Below the pieces are notes generated by a model. That model was not told the origin of the DNA. It did not search any database and worked only from the letters and a program-made list of their open reading frames with translations. This document shows positions 24,388 through 33,278 of a stretch of DNA of 64,000 bases, one piece after another. Positions within the stretch are counted from its first letter, which is position 1, and the number at the start of each line of letters is the position of its first letter. The position numbers and the translations under genes were made by a program. The DNA is from Corynebacterium incognita (lineage in GTDB: Bacteria; Actinomycetota; Actinomycetes; Mycobacteriales; Mycobacteriaceae), in NCBI RefSeq assembly GCF_014217255.1, contig NZ_CP059404.1, positions 1,364,001 through 1,428,000 on the forward strand, given 5' to 3'.

Positions 24388-25791
24388 GGGTTAAGTAGCA
24401 AAAAGTGTGTCTCTCGGCGTGTCGTCGGTAGACACACTTCTTTTATCGGAGGGGGCCTTTTCTGATGCCGATGTTGTGTTGGTATTCGTCTCCGATAGCC
24501 TTGTCATAGAGGGCTGGGCGTCCGGTTTCGTTATCGGCGGCGTTGAGGTCTTCTGGTTCTAGATCGGTAACTTTGGCGAGTTGATCTAGTCCAAAATTGC
24601 ACTGCCTGGCGATCTGTAGTGGGTCGTCAGGCAGTTGTGTTTTAGCATTGAGCCACCATTCCAGCATTTTGCGTTGCCGTTCTCCGCTTCGCCCTCGGTG
24701 CATTCTTGCTAAGAGCTTCAGTTGGGAGTTGATGCCGCCTTCCAGGCTATTTGTGGTTGATGCCCACGAAGTATCTGTCGATTCTGATGAGGGTTCGAGG
24801 TAGGTAAATAGGTATCCTTGTGTGCTGAGATGAAGTAGTGAGTTGTAGGCCTTGCGGACTCTGACGTGGGTGTATTCCCAGGTTCGGGTAGCCGTGCGTC
24901 GTTCTTTCGGTAGGGGTGTCTGTTCGTTGAGGAACGATTTGTAGACTTCGCCGAATTCATGCAGGTTGATCACCCATTCAGCGGCTTGTTCGGTGTTGGT
25001 TATCTGAGTCAGTTTTAACGCTAGGGCGTAGATGGTGTGCCCGGCTGGGGTGCGTGGTCGGCTGGTGGTGTACCGGCGGACAACACGTTGAGCATGGACA
25101 AGGCAGCGTTGAATTCGAGTGGTGGGCCAGCATGATTTGATCGCACTGTAGGCTCCTTGACCGCCGTCTAGAACAACGCATAACGGTGGCGCTAAGTGCT
25201 TGAGTAATTGGGTGTATGCGTAGGTTGATTCGCTTGTGGCCCAATGCCAGCACAGGACGTGGCTGCGTGTAGAAGCTATCAGAAGGCATCCGGCGGAAGT
25301 GTAGGTACCGTCGATAAAAACTTGATCGTAAATGCGATGCGGGTCTGGGGTATTGGGCACATCGATGTACCAAAAGGTTCTGAACCTGCGGTCTAAGGTC
25401 CATCTACTGACTCCACGGCGTGCAGCGATGTCAGCGAGCGTTTGGTGGCCGGTGACGTAGCTGTAGAAGTCGTTGAAGGCAGTGGCTTGGTGGATATCGG
25501 TGCGTTTTCGGGTGTGGGATTGTCGGCAGTTGGGGTTGGTGCATCGCCATCGTGTTGTACCGGCGGTCGTTGTGCCGTTTTTCTTCATTGGCCCTGCACA
25601 ACCAGGGCACCGGGGTCTGTTTGTGGTCACTGACTAAGCAAACAGCACACCTGTACCACACGTTCGTGTCAGATCCCGATATTGAAGCAGAATCGGCTTG
25701 GAATAACACCTTGAAAGCTATTCCAAGCCGATTTTGAGAGCCTAACCAGCAACAACCGTCAAAAGCAGACACACTTTTTGCTACTTAACCC
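24388..25791. mobile_element. Complete IS256-type (IS1249-like) insertion sequence
   Basis: The element is 1404 bp with 25-base perfect terminal inverted repeats beginning GGGTTAAGTAGCAAAAAGTG. It is flanked on both sides by TCGAATAA (24380-24387 and 25792-25799), a perfect 8-bp target duplication, so insertion is recent or well preserved. The left repeat plus 24411-24440 form a hairpin with T run that would end transposase transcription. It carries one transposase gene on the minus strand. Confidence 0.92.
24443..25630 (-). CDS. IS256-type transposase (IS1249 group)
   Basis: A 395-residue transposase. The N-terminus is a zinc ribbon (CPGC near residue 8 and CTNPNC near 30), followed by a helix-turn-helix (TLADIAARRGVSRWTLDRRF). 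The catalytic core has FIDGTYT (first Asp), VLDGGQGAYSAIK (second Asp) with the CLVHAQR block typical of IS256-related enzymes, and a Glu in NSLEGGINSQLK. The ORF begins at GTG and appears intact, so the element may be active. Confidence 0.88.
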   Translation of the reverse strand: MTTNRPRCPGCAGPMKKNGTTTAGTTRWRCTNPNCRQSHTRKRTDIHQATAFNDFYSYVTGHQTLADIAARRGVSRWTLDRRFRTFWYIDVPNTPDPHRIYDQVFIDGTYTSAGCLLIASTRSHVLCWHWATSESTYAYTQLLKHLAPPLCVVLDGGQGAYSAIKSCWPTTRIQRCLVHAQRVVRRYTTSRPRTPAGHTIYALALKLTQITNTEQAAEWVINLHEFGEVYKSFLNEQTPLPKERRTATRTWEYTHVRVRKAYNSLLHLSTQGYLFTYLEPSSESTDTSWASTTNSLEGGINSQLKLLARMHRGRSGERQRKMLEWWLNAKTQLPDDPLQIARQCNFGLDQLAKVTDLEPEDLNAADNETGRPALYDKAIGDEYQHNIGIRKGPLR

Positions 25792-25799
25792 TCGAATAA

Positions 25800-26147
25800 A
25801 GTTCGGTAGATCACTGCACCGCTCTTTGCTATGGGAGGTCTGGGGTACGAAACACACCTAGCAAATCGCGTAAGTCATCAGTATCACTATTGGGTGAGTT
25901 AGAATCCCTGGCGAAGTACTTCTAGTGATCTAGTACCCTGCGCAGCGTTGAAGGATCACCATTTACAGATCGTGCATACGGTAGAAGTGTGGTCGCGGAC
26001 TGTGCGCGTCACCACGCAGGCTAATGGCGTAGTGCTGTTTGAGGCTTATTATATGGTCAGGAAGAACATTAGTAGAGTTACTGATTGTTGAAACGGTGTG
26101 TTACATCAAAGAATGTGTTGATTAGTGCAGCAGCGTAGGAGATTTCA
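25800..26147. other. Intergenic DNA between IS and yhhQ
   Basis: About 350 bases with stops in all frames and no RNA gene, repeat or obvious terminator that I could recognise. It is the downstream side of the yhhQ-type gene. Confidence 0.4.
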
Positions 26148-26846
26148 TCAATAATCTTCCTTCACCTTGACCCATTTAATCACTTTAGTGGTGATGGGAA
26201 GTAGGACGATCTCGATGATGGTTTTCCAGAGGAAGCCGACGATGACGTAGTTGATGAAGTCAAGGGCGGTGGAGATGCCAATGGCGGTGGCCGCGATGGC
26301 ACAGAACAATAGGGTATCGCCGAATTCGCCGACAATTGTGGAGGCCACCAAGCGCAGCGGGAGTTGCTTTTCGCCGGCGCGCTTTTTCATCAGTGTCATG
26401 ACCCAGGCGTTGAGTAGTTGGCCGACCAGATAGCCGCATAGCGATGCAAGAACAATTTGTGGAACAAGCCCCAGAGTCGCAGCGAAGGCTTCTTGGCCTT
26501 CGTAGAAATCAGCTGCTGGTAGATGGATGGCGATGTAGAAGGCCGTGACGGCCAAGATGGCCATTGCAAAACCGATCCAGATGGCGCGGCGGGTGGACTT
26601 GAAGCCGTAGCATTCGGACAGGACGTCACCGATGATATAAGCCAGTGGAAAGAGGAAGAATGCGCCGTCAGTGACCAATGGGCCAATCTGAACGCCCTTC
26701 GTGGCGTTGATGTTCGAAATAAGGAATGTGACGACGAACACCGTGACCAGCCACGGGTACAGCGTTGACTGTACCGGGATGAATCGGATGCTCTCGCCAC
26801 GATTGTCTGAATTAACCGTGGTTGCGGTTGCCGATTGAGTTGTCAT
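26148..26846 (-). CDS. yhhQ: YhhQ/VUT-family queuosine-precursor transporter
   Basis: A 232-residue membrane protein with six helices. Family signatures are FLISNINATKGVQIGP in helix 1, the FFLFPLAYIIGDVLSECYGF segment (Asp-x-x-x-Glu with YGF) and the C-terminal VGEFGDTLLFCAIA and GFLWKTIIEIVLLPITT blocks. E. coli YhhQ imports preQ0/preQ1 and related family members import queuine or queuosine. tgt and gluQRS are on either side within 9 kb, supporting a salvage role. ATG at 26846 is used; ATG at 26858 is possible. TTGACA at about 26891-26896 could be its -35 element. Confidence 0.85.
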   Translation of the reverse strand: MTTQSATATTVNSDNRGESIRFIPVQSTLYPWLVTVFVVTFLISNINATKGVQIGPLVTDGAFFLFPLAYIIGDVLSECYGFKSTRRAIWIGFAMAILAVTAFYIAIHLPAADFYEGQEAFAATLGLVPQIVLASLCGYLVGQLLNAWVMTLMKKRAGEKQLPLRLVASTIVGEFGDTLLFCAIAATAIGISTALDFINYVIVGFLWKTIIEIVLLPITTKVIKWVKVKEDY

Positions 26847-27021
26847 GACGTTAAGCATGCCAAAGGATCGGGTCCATAACAATTTTTGTACTTGTCAAGA
26901 TAAGTAGCGGCGTCGGCATTGCATTTTTCTTGATAATCGTTTCCCGCATGTGCAGCAGTACCACAACCCAGAACCAGAACCTTAGGTAGTGGCTTGAATA
27001 GTAACGTTCAAGAAACGTTGA

Positions 27022-27069
27022 AGCCCAATGTGGCCAACAACCGCACATGGTTGTTGGCCACATTGGGCT
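27022..27069. terminator. Very long perfect hairpin between the subtilase and yhhQ
   Basis: A 21-bp perfect stem (27022-27042 with 27049-27069) and a six-base loop. It follows the subtilase stop by 20 bases, so termination or mRNA protection is plausible, but no T run is present on either strand. Confidence 0.55.
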
Positions 27070-27089
27070 AAATGATAGAACTTAGAGGC

Positions 27090-28754
27090 TTAGCACCAAT
27101 TGCCAGGCGTTAGTTTTTCAAAGACGGACTTTGCTTCCTTGCACTTTTCGTCATCATTAGGAGCTGGTTCAGCAGGCTCAGTTGGCTCAGCAGGCTCAGT
27201 TGGCTCTGCCGGCTCTGCAGGCTCGGTTGGTTCAGCTGGCTCACTTGGTTCAGGTGCGTCGACGCCACGTACAGCGTCAACGGCCGCACGAGCGTTGGCG
27301 ATACCGGCACCGAGTTCGTCGGAAGTCTTCCACGCGGAGTATGGCTCGTTGGTGTAGGGGCTCGCAGTTTCGGTGAGGATGCGCTCAATCTCGTCGTTGG
27401 TGAGTGAATCATCAACGGATTTCATGAGGGCGATGATGCCGGAAACTACTGGCGTTGCCATGGAAGTGCCGTCCATGTAACCAAATCCGGCAGTCGTTGG
27501 ATCGTGGTCTCCTTCGTTGACGGTGGAAAGAATGCTGTGCTCAGGGAAGTGGCCGCCTGTAACTGGCATCATGTCACCACCTGGTGCACCAAGATCAACA
27601 TGGTCACCGTAGTTGGAGTAGCTGGAGCGGTGGCCGTGAGGGCCGGTTGCACCAACCGTGATGACGCCGTCACAGGAAGCAGGGGTGACCTGGTCAGTCC
27701 AGCTGTCTTCATTGCCGGCCGCGACTGCAATAGTGGAACCGTTGCGGATAGCAATGTTGATTGCGTCCTGGTAAGGGGTGTTCGCACACTGTCCACCGCC
27801 GCCAAGCGACAAATTGATCACGTCAGCTGGGTTGTTGTTGCGAGGAGTGCCTGGCACGTCTTCACCAGAAGCCCAAACAATTGCGTCGATGATGTCAGAG
27901 GTGTAGCCACCGCAGCGGCCGAGAGCACGGATGGGCAAGATGTCGGCATCCGGAGCGATACCTGCGCCGCCAATATTGTTATTGGTGTCAGCAGCAGCAA
28001 TGCCGGCTACGTGGCTGCCGTGCCAAGAAGATGCAGACTGGTGGCAGCGAGTGGTGGTGTTGAAGTCGCCGTTGTCAGCGGGATCGTCGTCGCGGCCGTT
28101 GCCATCGCGAGAAATCCATGGATCAGAGATGAAGTCGTAGCCAGTGACAACTTTGTCGTTGAGGTCTGGGTGGTCGGTGATACCCGAGTCGACTACGGCG
28201 ATGGTGGTGCCTTCGCCGGTTGCGCCGGTGTCCCACGCGTTCGTGGCATCGACTCCATGATCCTTATCAAGGACATGCCACTGGTCCTGAAGGAGGGGGT
28301 CATTCGTGTTCGCAGTGGAGAACTGAATTCGGTCGATGTCAGCGTAGGCGATCTCAGCCTTGGACTCCAGGTGCCCGCGGAGAGATGGGATCTTGTCCGC
28401 AGGCACTGGTGGATCCAAATTGACCACGTATGAACCGTCGTACATCTCACGCTTGAAGGAAGCGTCAGAGGAATGTTCCTTGACAATTTCGTCGAGGATT
28501 TCCATGCGACGATCTTGATCGAGAGTTGTTATCTCGTTGAAGGTGACAATGAAGCGACTTGCGGGAGCATCATCGCCAGTGTTGGCTTGGATTTCGCCGG
28601 AGTTTTCCAAACGGTCTTGAACTGAGGAGACGCTGAACCCGTTGTAGTCAGGCGTTTCTTGTGCGCCAGCAGTCACCGCTGGGGTGGAAGCAATTCCGAG
28701 GGCTACGATTCCTGCGCTAAGTGTCGCAGTGATCCGTGAGATATCTCTTTTCAC
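27090..28754 (-). CDS. Secreted subtilisin-like (S8) serine protease
   Basis: 554 residues from a GTG preceded by AAGGAAAG. The signal peptide ends near AGA-QETP (about residue 31). An I9-type propeptide (about 65-145) precedes the catalytic domain with Asp189 (VVDSG), His245 (WHGSHVAG), oxyanion Asn348 (AAGN) and Ser431 (GTSMATP); extra cysteines suggest disulfides. The tail after residue 505 is a Pro-Glu-Pro/Thr-Ala repeat ending in a short Cys-containing segment (KCKEAKS ... NWC). No anchor or membrane helix is seen, so it is likely secreted. It is not obviously a type VII mycosin. Confidence 0.9.
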   Translation of the reverse strand: MKRDISRITATLSAGIVALGIASTPAVTAGAQETPDYNGFSVSSVQDRLENSGEIQANTGDDAPASRFIVTFNEITTLDQDRRMEILDEIVKEHSSDASFKREMYDGSYVVNLDPPVPADKIPSLRGHLESKAEIAYADIDRIQFSTANTNDPLLQDQWHVLDKDHGVDATNAWDTGATGEGTTIAVVDSGITDHPDLNDKVVTGYDFISDPWISRDGNGRDDDPADNGDFNTTTRCHQSASSWHGSHVAGIAAADTNNNIGGAGIAPDADILPIRALGRCGGYTSDIIDAIVWASGEDVPGTPRNNNPADVINLSLGGGGQCANTPYQDAINIAIRNGSTIAVAAGNEDSWTDQVTPASCDGVITVGATGPHGHRSSYSNYGDHVDLGAPGGDMMPVTGGHFPEHSILSTVNEGDHDPTTAGFGYMDGTSMATPVVSGIIALMKSVDDSLTNDEIERILTETASPYTNEPYSAWKTSDELGAGIANARAAVDAVRGVDAPEPSEPAEPTEPAEPAEPTEPAEPTEPAEPAPNDDEKCKEAKSVFEKLTPGNWC

Positions 28755-29088
28755 TTTTTCTTTCCTTGAGGTTGTAACAAGCATGAAGCTGAGAAGATTA
28801 TAAAAAGCTTATGTGTGTCAGGCAAGCGGAAGCTTCTGAATCTTTGACTGGCTGTCTAGTGCTCAATTTGCGAAAAGGTACCCCATACGCTGCATGTTTT
28901 AAGTTTGTTGACAGGAGCTCTACCCCCTTTAGGGTGAAGGTTGTAATTTTTATGTACAGCTAATTGAACACCCGCAACCAGGGTTACGGGCGTAAATATT
29001 AAAAAATTCTCATAGTTATCTTTACTGCCTACTGTGATAAAGATCTCTTTAATTCCAAATGGGTTGCGGATTGACTCAGGAGGGCATG
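28755..29088. other. Divergent promoter region of subtilase and gluQRS
   Basis: About 330 AT-rich bases. It includes TTGACA near 28910 and a small CCCG/CGGG hairpin at about 28971-28990. No gene is supported. Confidence 0.4.
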
Positions 29089-30048
29089 ATGGAAGACATG
29101 AACTTAGTTAAAAAGTCTGGCTGTGGCCGCTACGCGCCTAGCCCGAGCGGCGATCTGCATTTTGGCAACCTCCGCACGGCGATGCTGGCGTGGTTATGCG
29201 CGCGGTCGTCGGGACGCTCGTTCGTGGTGCGAGTGGAAGACATTGATACGCAGCGCTCATCAATGGAATCAGCGCAGCGCCAGCTGGAGGACCTGGCGGC
29301 GCTGGGCATCGACTGGGGCCGGGAGGTCGTTTATCAGTCGCAGCGCTACGAGCTGTACGACGCCGCGCTGGCGCGCCTGCGCGATCGTGGGTTGGTGTTC
29401 GAATGCTACTGCTCCCGCAAGGACATCCAGGAGGCCTCCCGGGCGCCGCACTCGATCCCGGGGCACTACCCGGGAACCTGCAGGGATCTGACGGAGGGGG
29501 AGCGACGGGAGCGTCGAGAAGCACTGGTGGCCCAGGGGCGCGTGCCGGCGCTGCGCCTGCGGTCGGGGCTGCGCAGTGTCGGGGTGCGCGACGCGTTGGC
29601 GGGCGAGTACGTGGGCGACGTGGATGATTTCATCCTGCGGCGCGGCGGCAACGCAGCGCAGATTGGGCCGCAAGGGCCGGATTGGGCGTACAACCTGGCC
29701 GTGGTGGTCGACGACGGCGAGCAAGGCGTGGACCAGGTCGTGCGCGGCGATGACCTGCTGCCGTCCGCGCCGCGGCAGGCCTACCTGGCGGGGCTGCTCG
29801 GCTACGCCGTGCCGGAGTACGTGCACGTGCCGCTGGTGCTCAACGAGCGCGGGGAGCGACTGGCCAAGCGCGACGGCGCGGTGACACTGCGGGAGATGCT
29901 GGAGACCGCGACGGTGCCAGAGGTGCTGGGGTCGATGGCGGCGTCGCTCGGCATGGACGGCGCGGGTGTACGCACGGCGGCGGACTTGCTGGAAGGGTTT
30001 AGCATGGCGGCGCTGCCACGAGCGGCAAGTGTCTTTACAGGTGTGTGA
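29089..30048 (+). CDS. gluQRS: Glutamyl-Q tRNA(Asp) synthetase GluQRS
   Basis: A 319-residue GluRS paralogue lacking the anticodon-binding domain; it attaches glutamate to the queuosine base of tRNA-Asp. [18 protein letters not shown] is the HIGH-type region, zinc ligands are in ECYCSRKD with a further GTCRDL cysteine, and [10 protein letters not shown] replaces the KMSKS loop as usual in the family. AGGAGG precedes two adjacent ATGs; the second (29089) has better spacing. It requires Q in tRNA, so it fits with tgt and yhhQ. Confidence 0.94.
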   Translation: MEDMNLVKKSGCGRYAPSPSGDLHFGNLRTAMLAWLCARSSGRSFVVRVEDIDTQRSSMESAQRQLEDLAALGIDWGREVVYQSQRYELYDAALARLRDRGLVFECYCSRKDIQEASRAPHSIPGHYPGTCRDLTEGERRERREALVAQGRVPALRLRSGLRSVGVRDALAGEYVGDVDDFILRRGGNAAQIGPQGPDWAYNLAVVVDDGEQGVDQVVRGDDLLPSAPRQAYLAGLLGYAVPEYVHVPLVLNERGERLAKRDGAVTLREMLETATVPEVLGSMAASLGMDGAGVRTAADLLEGFSMAALPRAASVFTGV

Positions 30049-30149
30049 AACCTACGACACTTTTCTTTGTATTTTTGGTGTGTTCAACAATTTTTGTTGC
30101 TAGCGTTAACATCTGAACGACTGTGATGCTCACACTTATAAGGATCGCC

Positions 30150-31439
30150 ATGACGCAAGCCACCGCACCCGACGTGACGAATGTTGACGACAACGGACCC
30201 CGCGGGGAAAAAGATACGGCCCTCAACATCCAGTGGGCGGTGAGCCTCTTCGGCACCGCCGTGGGCGCCGGAATCCTCTTCCTGCCCATTAACGCGGGCA
30301 GCTTCGGGTTCTGGCCACTGCTGATCGCCACCCTGCTCATCGCGCCGATGACGTACTTCTCGCACCGTGGCATGTCCCGGATGATCTGCGCCGCGCCACG
30401 CCAGGGCCTGGACATCACGGAGGTGGCCACGGACTACTTTGGCAAGGGCGCGGGCACGCTCATCTCCTTGCTGTACTTCCTGGCCATCTACCCGATCGTG
30501 CTGATTTACGGCGTGTCCATTACGAATACGGTGAACAGCTTCATCGTGAACCAGCTGGGCGGGCCGGAGCTCAACCGCGTCGTGCTGTCGTTTTTGTTGG
30601 TGGCGGGCATGACGCTGGTGTTCGCGTTCAGCCAGCGGCTGATGCTGCGGATTACCCAGTTCATCGTGTATCCGCTGATCTTCGCCCTGGGTGCGCTGTC
30701 GCTGTACCTGATCCCGCGGTGGGACTTTGGGTCGTTTATGCAGGTGGGCAGCGGCGGCTGGGCGATCATCCCGGCGGTGGTGGCCATCGTTCCGGTGCTC
30801 GTGTTCTCCTTTAACCACTCACCGGCGATCTCCCAGTTCTCCCTGGCGATGCAGCGCGCCTACGGCAAGAAGCACGCCGCGACAAACGCCTCGCGCAGCC
30901 TGGTCATCACTGCGGCGTTGCTGACGGTGTTCACGATGTTCTTCGTATGGTCCTGCACCCTGGCGCTTGGCGCAGAAGGCCTGCAGGAGGCCCGCGAGCA
31001 GAACCTCCCCGTGCTGTCCTACCTTGCTAATGAGACGGGCGTGCCGGTGCTGGCGTTCGTGTCGCCGATCATCGCGATGGCCGCCATCGTCTCTTCGTAC
31101 TTCGGTCACGTGCTGGGGACGACGGAGGGTGCGCGCTACTTGTTGGCCACGGCGTCGCCAAGCCTGGCGCGGCGGGGGAGTAAGAAGCAGCTGACGAGGA
31201 TTGTGCACGCGTTCATCTTTGTGACCACGTGGATTGCCGCGATTGTTGATCCGTCGATCCTGTCGCTCATCGAGTCCATAGGCGGGCCGTTTATCGCCGC
31301 CATCCTTTATCTGCTGCCGATGTACGCGATCCACAAGGTGGATGCGCTCAAGGAATACCGCGGGCGGCTGTCTAATGCTTTCGTGGTGGTCGCGGGCTGT
31401 GTGGCCATCGGCTCGGCGGTGTGGGGTTTGTTTAGCTAG
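30150..31439 (+). CDS. Serine/threonine-type amino-acid transporter (SdaC/TdcC, HAAAP family)
   Basis: A 429-residue permease with about 11 helices. The first helix carries SLFGTAVGAGILFLPINAG, typical of the HAAAP/SdaC group, and VFSFNHSPAISQFS is the conserved central segment with the FNHSPAIS motif of serine transporters. Probable proton-driven uptake of serine or threonine. AAGGA six bases before the ATG defines the start; an ATG nine codons upstream is less likely. Confidence 0.87.
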   Translation: MTQATAPDVTNVDDNGPRGEKDTALNIQWAVSLFGTAVGAGILFLPINAGSFGFWPLLIATLLIAPMTYFSHRGMSRMICAAPRQGLDITEVATDYFGKGAGTLISLLYFLAIYPIVLIYGVSITNTVNSFIVNQLGGPELNRVVLSFLLVAGMTLVFAFSQRLMLRITQFIVYPLIFALGALSLYLIPRWDFGSFMQVGSGGWAIIPAVVAIVPVLVFSFNHSPAISQFSLAMQRAYGKKHAATNASRSLVITAALLTVFTMFFVWSCTLALGAEGLQEAREQNLPVLSYLANETGVPVLAFVSPIIAMAAIVSSYFGHVLGTTEGARYLLATASPSLARRGSKKQLTRIVHAFIFVTTWIAAIVDPSILSLIESIGGPFIAAILYLLPMYAIHKVDALKEYRGRLSNAFVVVAGCVAIGSAVWGLFS

Positions 31440-31524
31440 GGGCCGCTGGCCGCTGGGGCGACCAATAAGTTCCTGGTTCACTGATTTTCGCGGGGCGGTG
31501 TCCAGGGTCGCTGCGGAAAAGCAC

Positions 31525-31565
31525 AACACCGGCTCACCTTGAAATGCAGGTGAGCCGGTGTTTTT
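31525..31565. terminator. Terminator between the permease and tRNA-Ser(GGA)
   Basis: A 15-bp perfect stem (31525-31539 with 31548-31562) with an eight-base loop; T run on the plus strand and A-flanked on the other, so it may serve both directions. Confidence 0.85.
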
Positions 31566-31568
31566 CTG

Positions 31569-31654
31569 CGGAGGATGTGGGATTTGAACCCACGAGGGGC
31601 GTGAACCCCGCACGCGTTCCAGGCGTGTGACATAGGCCGCTAGTCGAATCCTCC
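31569..31654 (-). tRNA. tRNA-Ser(GGA)
   Basis: Minus-strand class II tRNA. The acceptor GGAGGAT pairs with ATCCTCC, loop CTGGAAC gives anticodon GGA, T arm GGGTTCAAATCCC. CCA is not encoded. It is the third serine tRNA in the window. Confidence 0.95.
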
Positions 31655-31679
31655 ATAGGGGCGTTAGCTCCGTGGAAGA

Positions 31680-31709
31680 ACTTTAGCAGCACCATCTAAA
31701 AGTTCCCAA
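31680..31709 (-). promoter_or_regulatory. Promoter of tRNA-Ser(GGA)
   Basis: On the minus strand TTGGGA (31704-31709) and TAAAGT (31680-31685) are separated by 18 bases, 25 bases before the tRNA. Confidence 0.55.
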
Positions 31710-31780
31710 ATCGCGCGGGTGAGCTGGGCGATAAAGGGTTCGGTTTGGTGTTTGCGGGGTGGCATCGGCTAAGGTGGTGG

Positions 31781-31872
31781 GCAGGATCTCGCGTGGCGTA
31801 CATCCTGCGAACTCCCCCAGGGCAGGAATGCAGCAAGGGTCAGCAGGCTCTGACGGGTGCGCGAGGTCCCCT
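31781..31872 (+). ncRNA. ffs: Signal recognition particle RNA (4.5S, small bacterial type)
   Basis: The end helix GGATCTCGCG (31784) pairs with CGCGAGGTCC (ends 31869). The apical conserved region reads CCCAGGGCAGGAATGCAGCA, which includes the AGGA and GCAGCA elements bound by Ffh. A T run (TGTTTTTC) follows. The location before aspT-dnaX is common in corynebacteria. Confidence 0.9.
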
Positions 31873-31971
31873 TGTTTTTCGGGGCAGGCGGTCTGTTGTA
31901 GTGGTGGAGACGTTACGATGGGGTCACTACCGCAATGCATCGCTGGACTAGCTGAAAGGCAGGGGCAAGGA

Positions 31972-33246
31972 ATGTCGCTGTATGACATGTCGCCGGAGGA
32001 GCTCAAGGAGCTCACGGAAAAGGTCGCCAAGGACTACGAGGATCTCAAGGCCAAGGGGCTGAAGCTCGACATCACGCGCGGCAAGCCCTCCGCCGAGCAG
32101 CTCGGCCTGGCCGAGGATCTGCTGGAGCTTCCCGGCCGCCACAACTACACCGACTCCTTGGGCAATGACCTGCGCAACTACGGCATCGCCGAGGGCATCA
32201 TCGACATGCGTGAGCTGTGGGCCAACGTGCTCGGCTTCGACGTCCGCAACGTGCTGGCCGCAGATTCCTCCTCGCTGAACATCGAGTTCGACCTCATCTC
32301 GTGGGCGTATAGCTTTGGCACCAACGATTCCGCGACGCCGTGGTCCCAGGTGGAGGGCCGCAAGTGGATCTGCCCCGTGCCCGGATACGACCGCCACCAC
32401 ACCATCACGGAGAAGTTCGGCTTCGAGATGATCCCGGTCCCCATGCTTGACGACGGCCCCGATGTCGCCGCCATCCAGGAACTGGTCAAGGACCCGGAGG
32501 TGCTCGGCATGTGGGCCGTGCCGGTCTTCTCCAACCCGACGGGCGTGACCTTCAGTGAGGAAGTTGTGCGCGCGCTGGCCGAGATGGAGACCGCCGCCCC
32601 GGACTTCCGCATCATGTGGGACAACGCCTACGCGGTGCACACACTCACCGACGAGTTCCCGGAGAACTACAACGTCTTGACGATGTCCGAGGCCGCGGGA
32701 AACCCGAACCGCTTCTGGGTGCTGTCCTCGACCTCCAAGATCACCCACGCCGGCTCGGGCGTGGCGTTCTTCGCGTCCTCGCTGGCCAACCTGGAGTGGT
32801 ACCTGCAGATCGCCGGCGTGCGCGGCATCGGCCCAAACAAGATCAACCAGCTCGCGCACAAGGAGTACTTCGGTTCCGCGCAGGGGCTCAAGGCCATCAT
32901 GCGGCGCCACGCTTCCATCCTGGCGCCGCGCTTCGAGGTGGTTCTCCGGATTCTCAACGAGCGCCTCTCCGAGTTCGACGTGGCGCGGTGGACCAAGCCC
33001 CAGGGCGGCTACTTCATCTCCTTGGACGTGGTGGACGGCACCGCGTCCCGGGTATGGCAGCTGGCTAAGGACGCAGGCATCGTGCTCACCAAGGCCGGTT
33101 CCTCCTTCCCGCTTGGCGACGACCCGAACGACCGCAACATCCGCCTGGCGCCCTCTTTGCCGCCCGTGAGCGACCTGGAGGTAGCGATGGAGGGCGTGGC
33201 CACCTGCGTGCTGTACGCGGCCATCGAGAAACTCAACGCTGCTTAA
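31972..33246 (+). CDS. aspT: Aspartate aminotransferase AspT (class Ic type)
   Basis: A 424-residue PLP enzyme of the divergent actinobacterial aspartate aminotransferase subgroup. Features are KLDITRGKPSAEQL, VPVFSNPTGVTFS (Asn), MWDNAYAVHTL (Asp-Asn-Ala-Tyr) and VLSSTSKITHAGSGVAF with the Schiff-base Lys. It makes aspartate for the lysine/threonine pathway represented here by lysC and asd. The frame is open upstream through the SRP RNA, but MSLYDM has AGGGG at good distance. Confidence 0.93.
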   Translation: MSLYDMSPEELKELTEKVAKDYEDLKAKGLKLDITRGKPSAEQLGLAEDLLELPGRHNYTDSLGNDLRNYGIAEGIIDMRELWANVLGFDVRNVLAADSSSLNIEFDLISWAYSFGTNDSATPWSQVEGRKWICPVPGYDRHHTITEKFGFEMIPVPMLDDGPDVAAIQELVKDPEVLGMWAVPVFSNPTGVTFSEEVVRALAEMETAAPDFRIMWDNAYAVHTLTDEFPENYNVLTMSEAAGNPNRFWVLSSTSKITHAGSGVAFFASSLANLEWYLQIAGVRGIGPNKINQLAHKEYFGSAQGLKAIMRRHASILAPRFEVVLRILNERLSEFDVARWTKPQGGYFISLDVVDGTASRVWQLAKDAGIVLTKAGSSFPLGDDPNDRNIRLAPSLPPVSDLEVAMEGVATCVLYAAIEKLNAA

Positions 33247-33278
33247 GTAGCGCAAGGCCTTTCACCACTGAGGACGGT

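Noticed and set aside
27090..28754. Subtilase as type VII secretion mycosin
   Set aside because: No membrane anchor at the C-terminus and no esx/ecc genes nearby.
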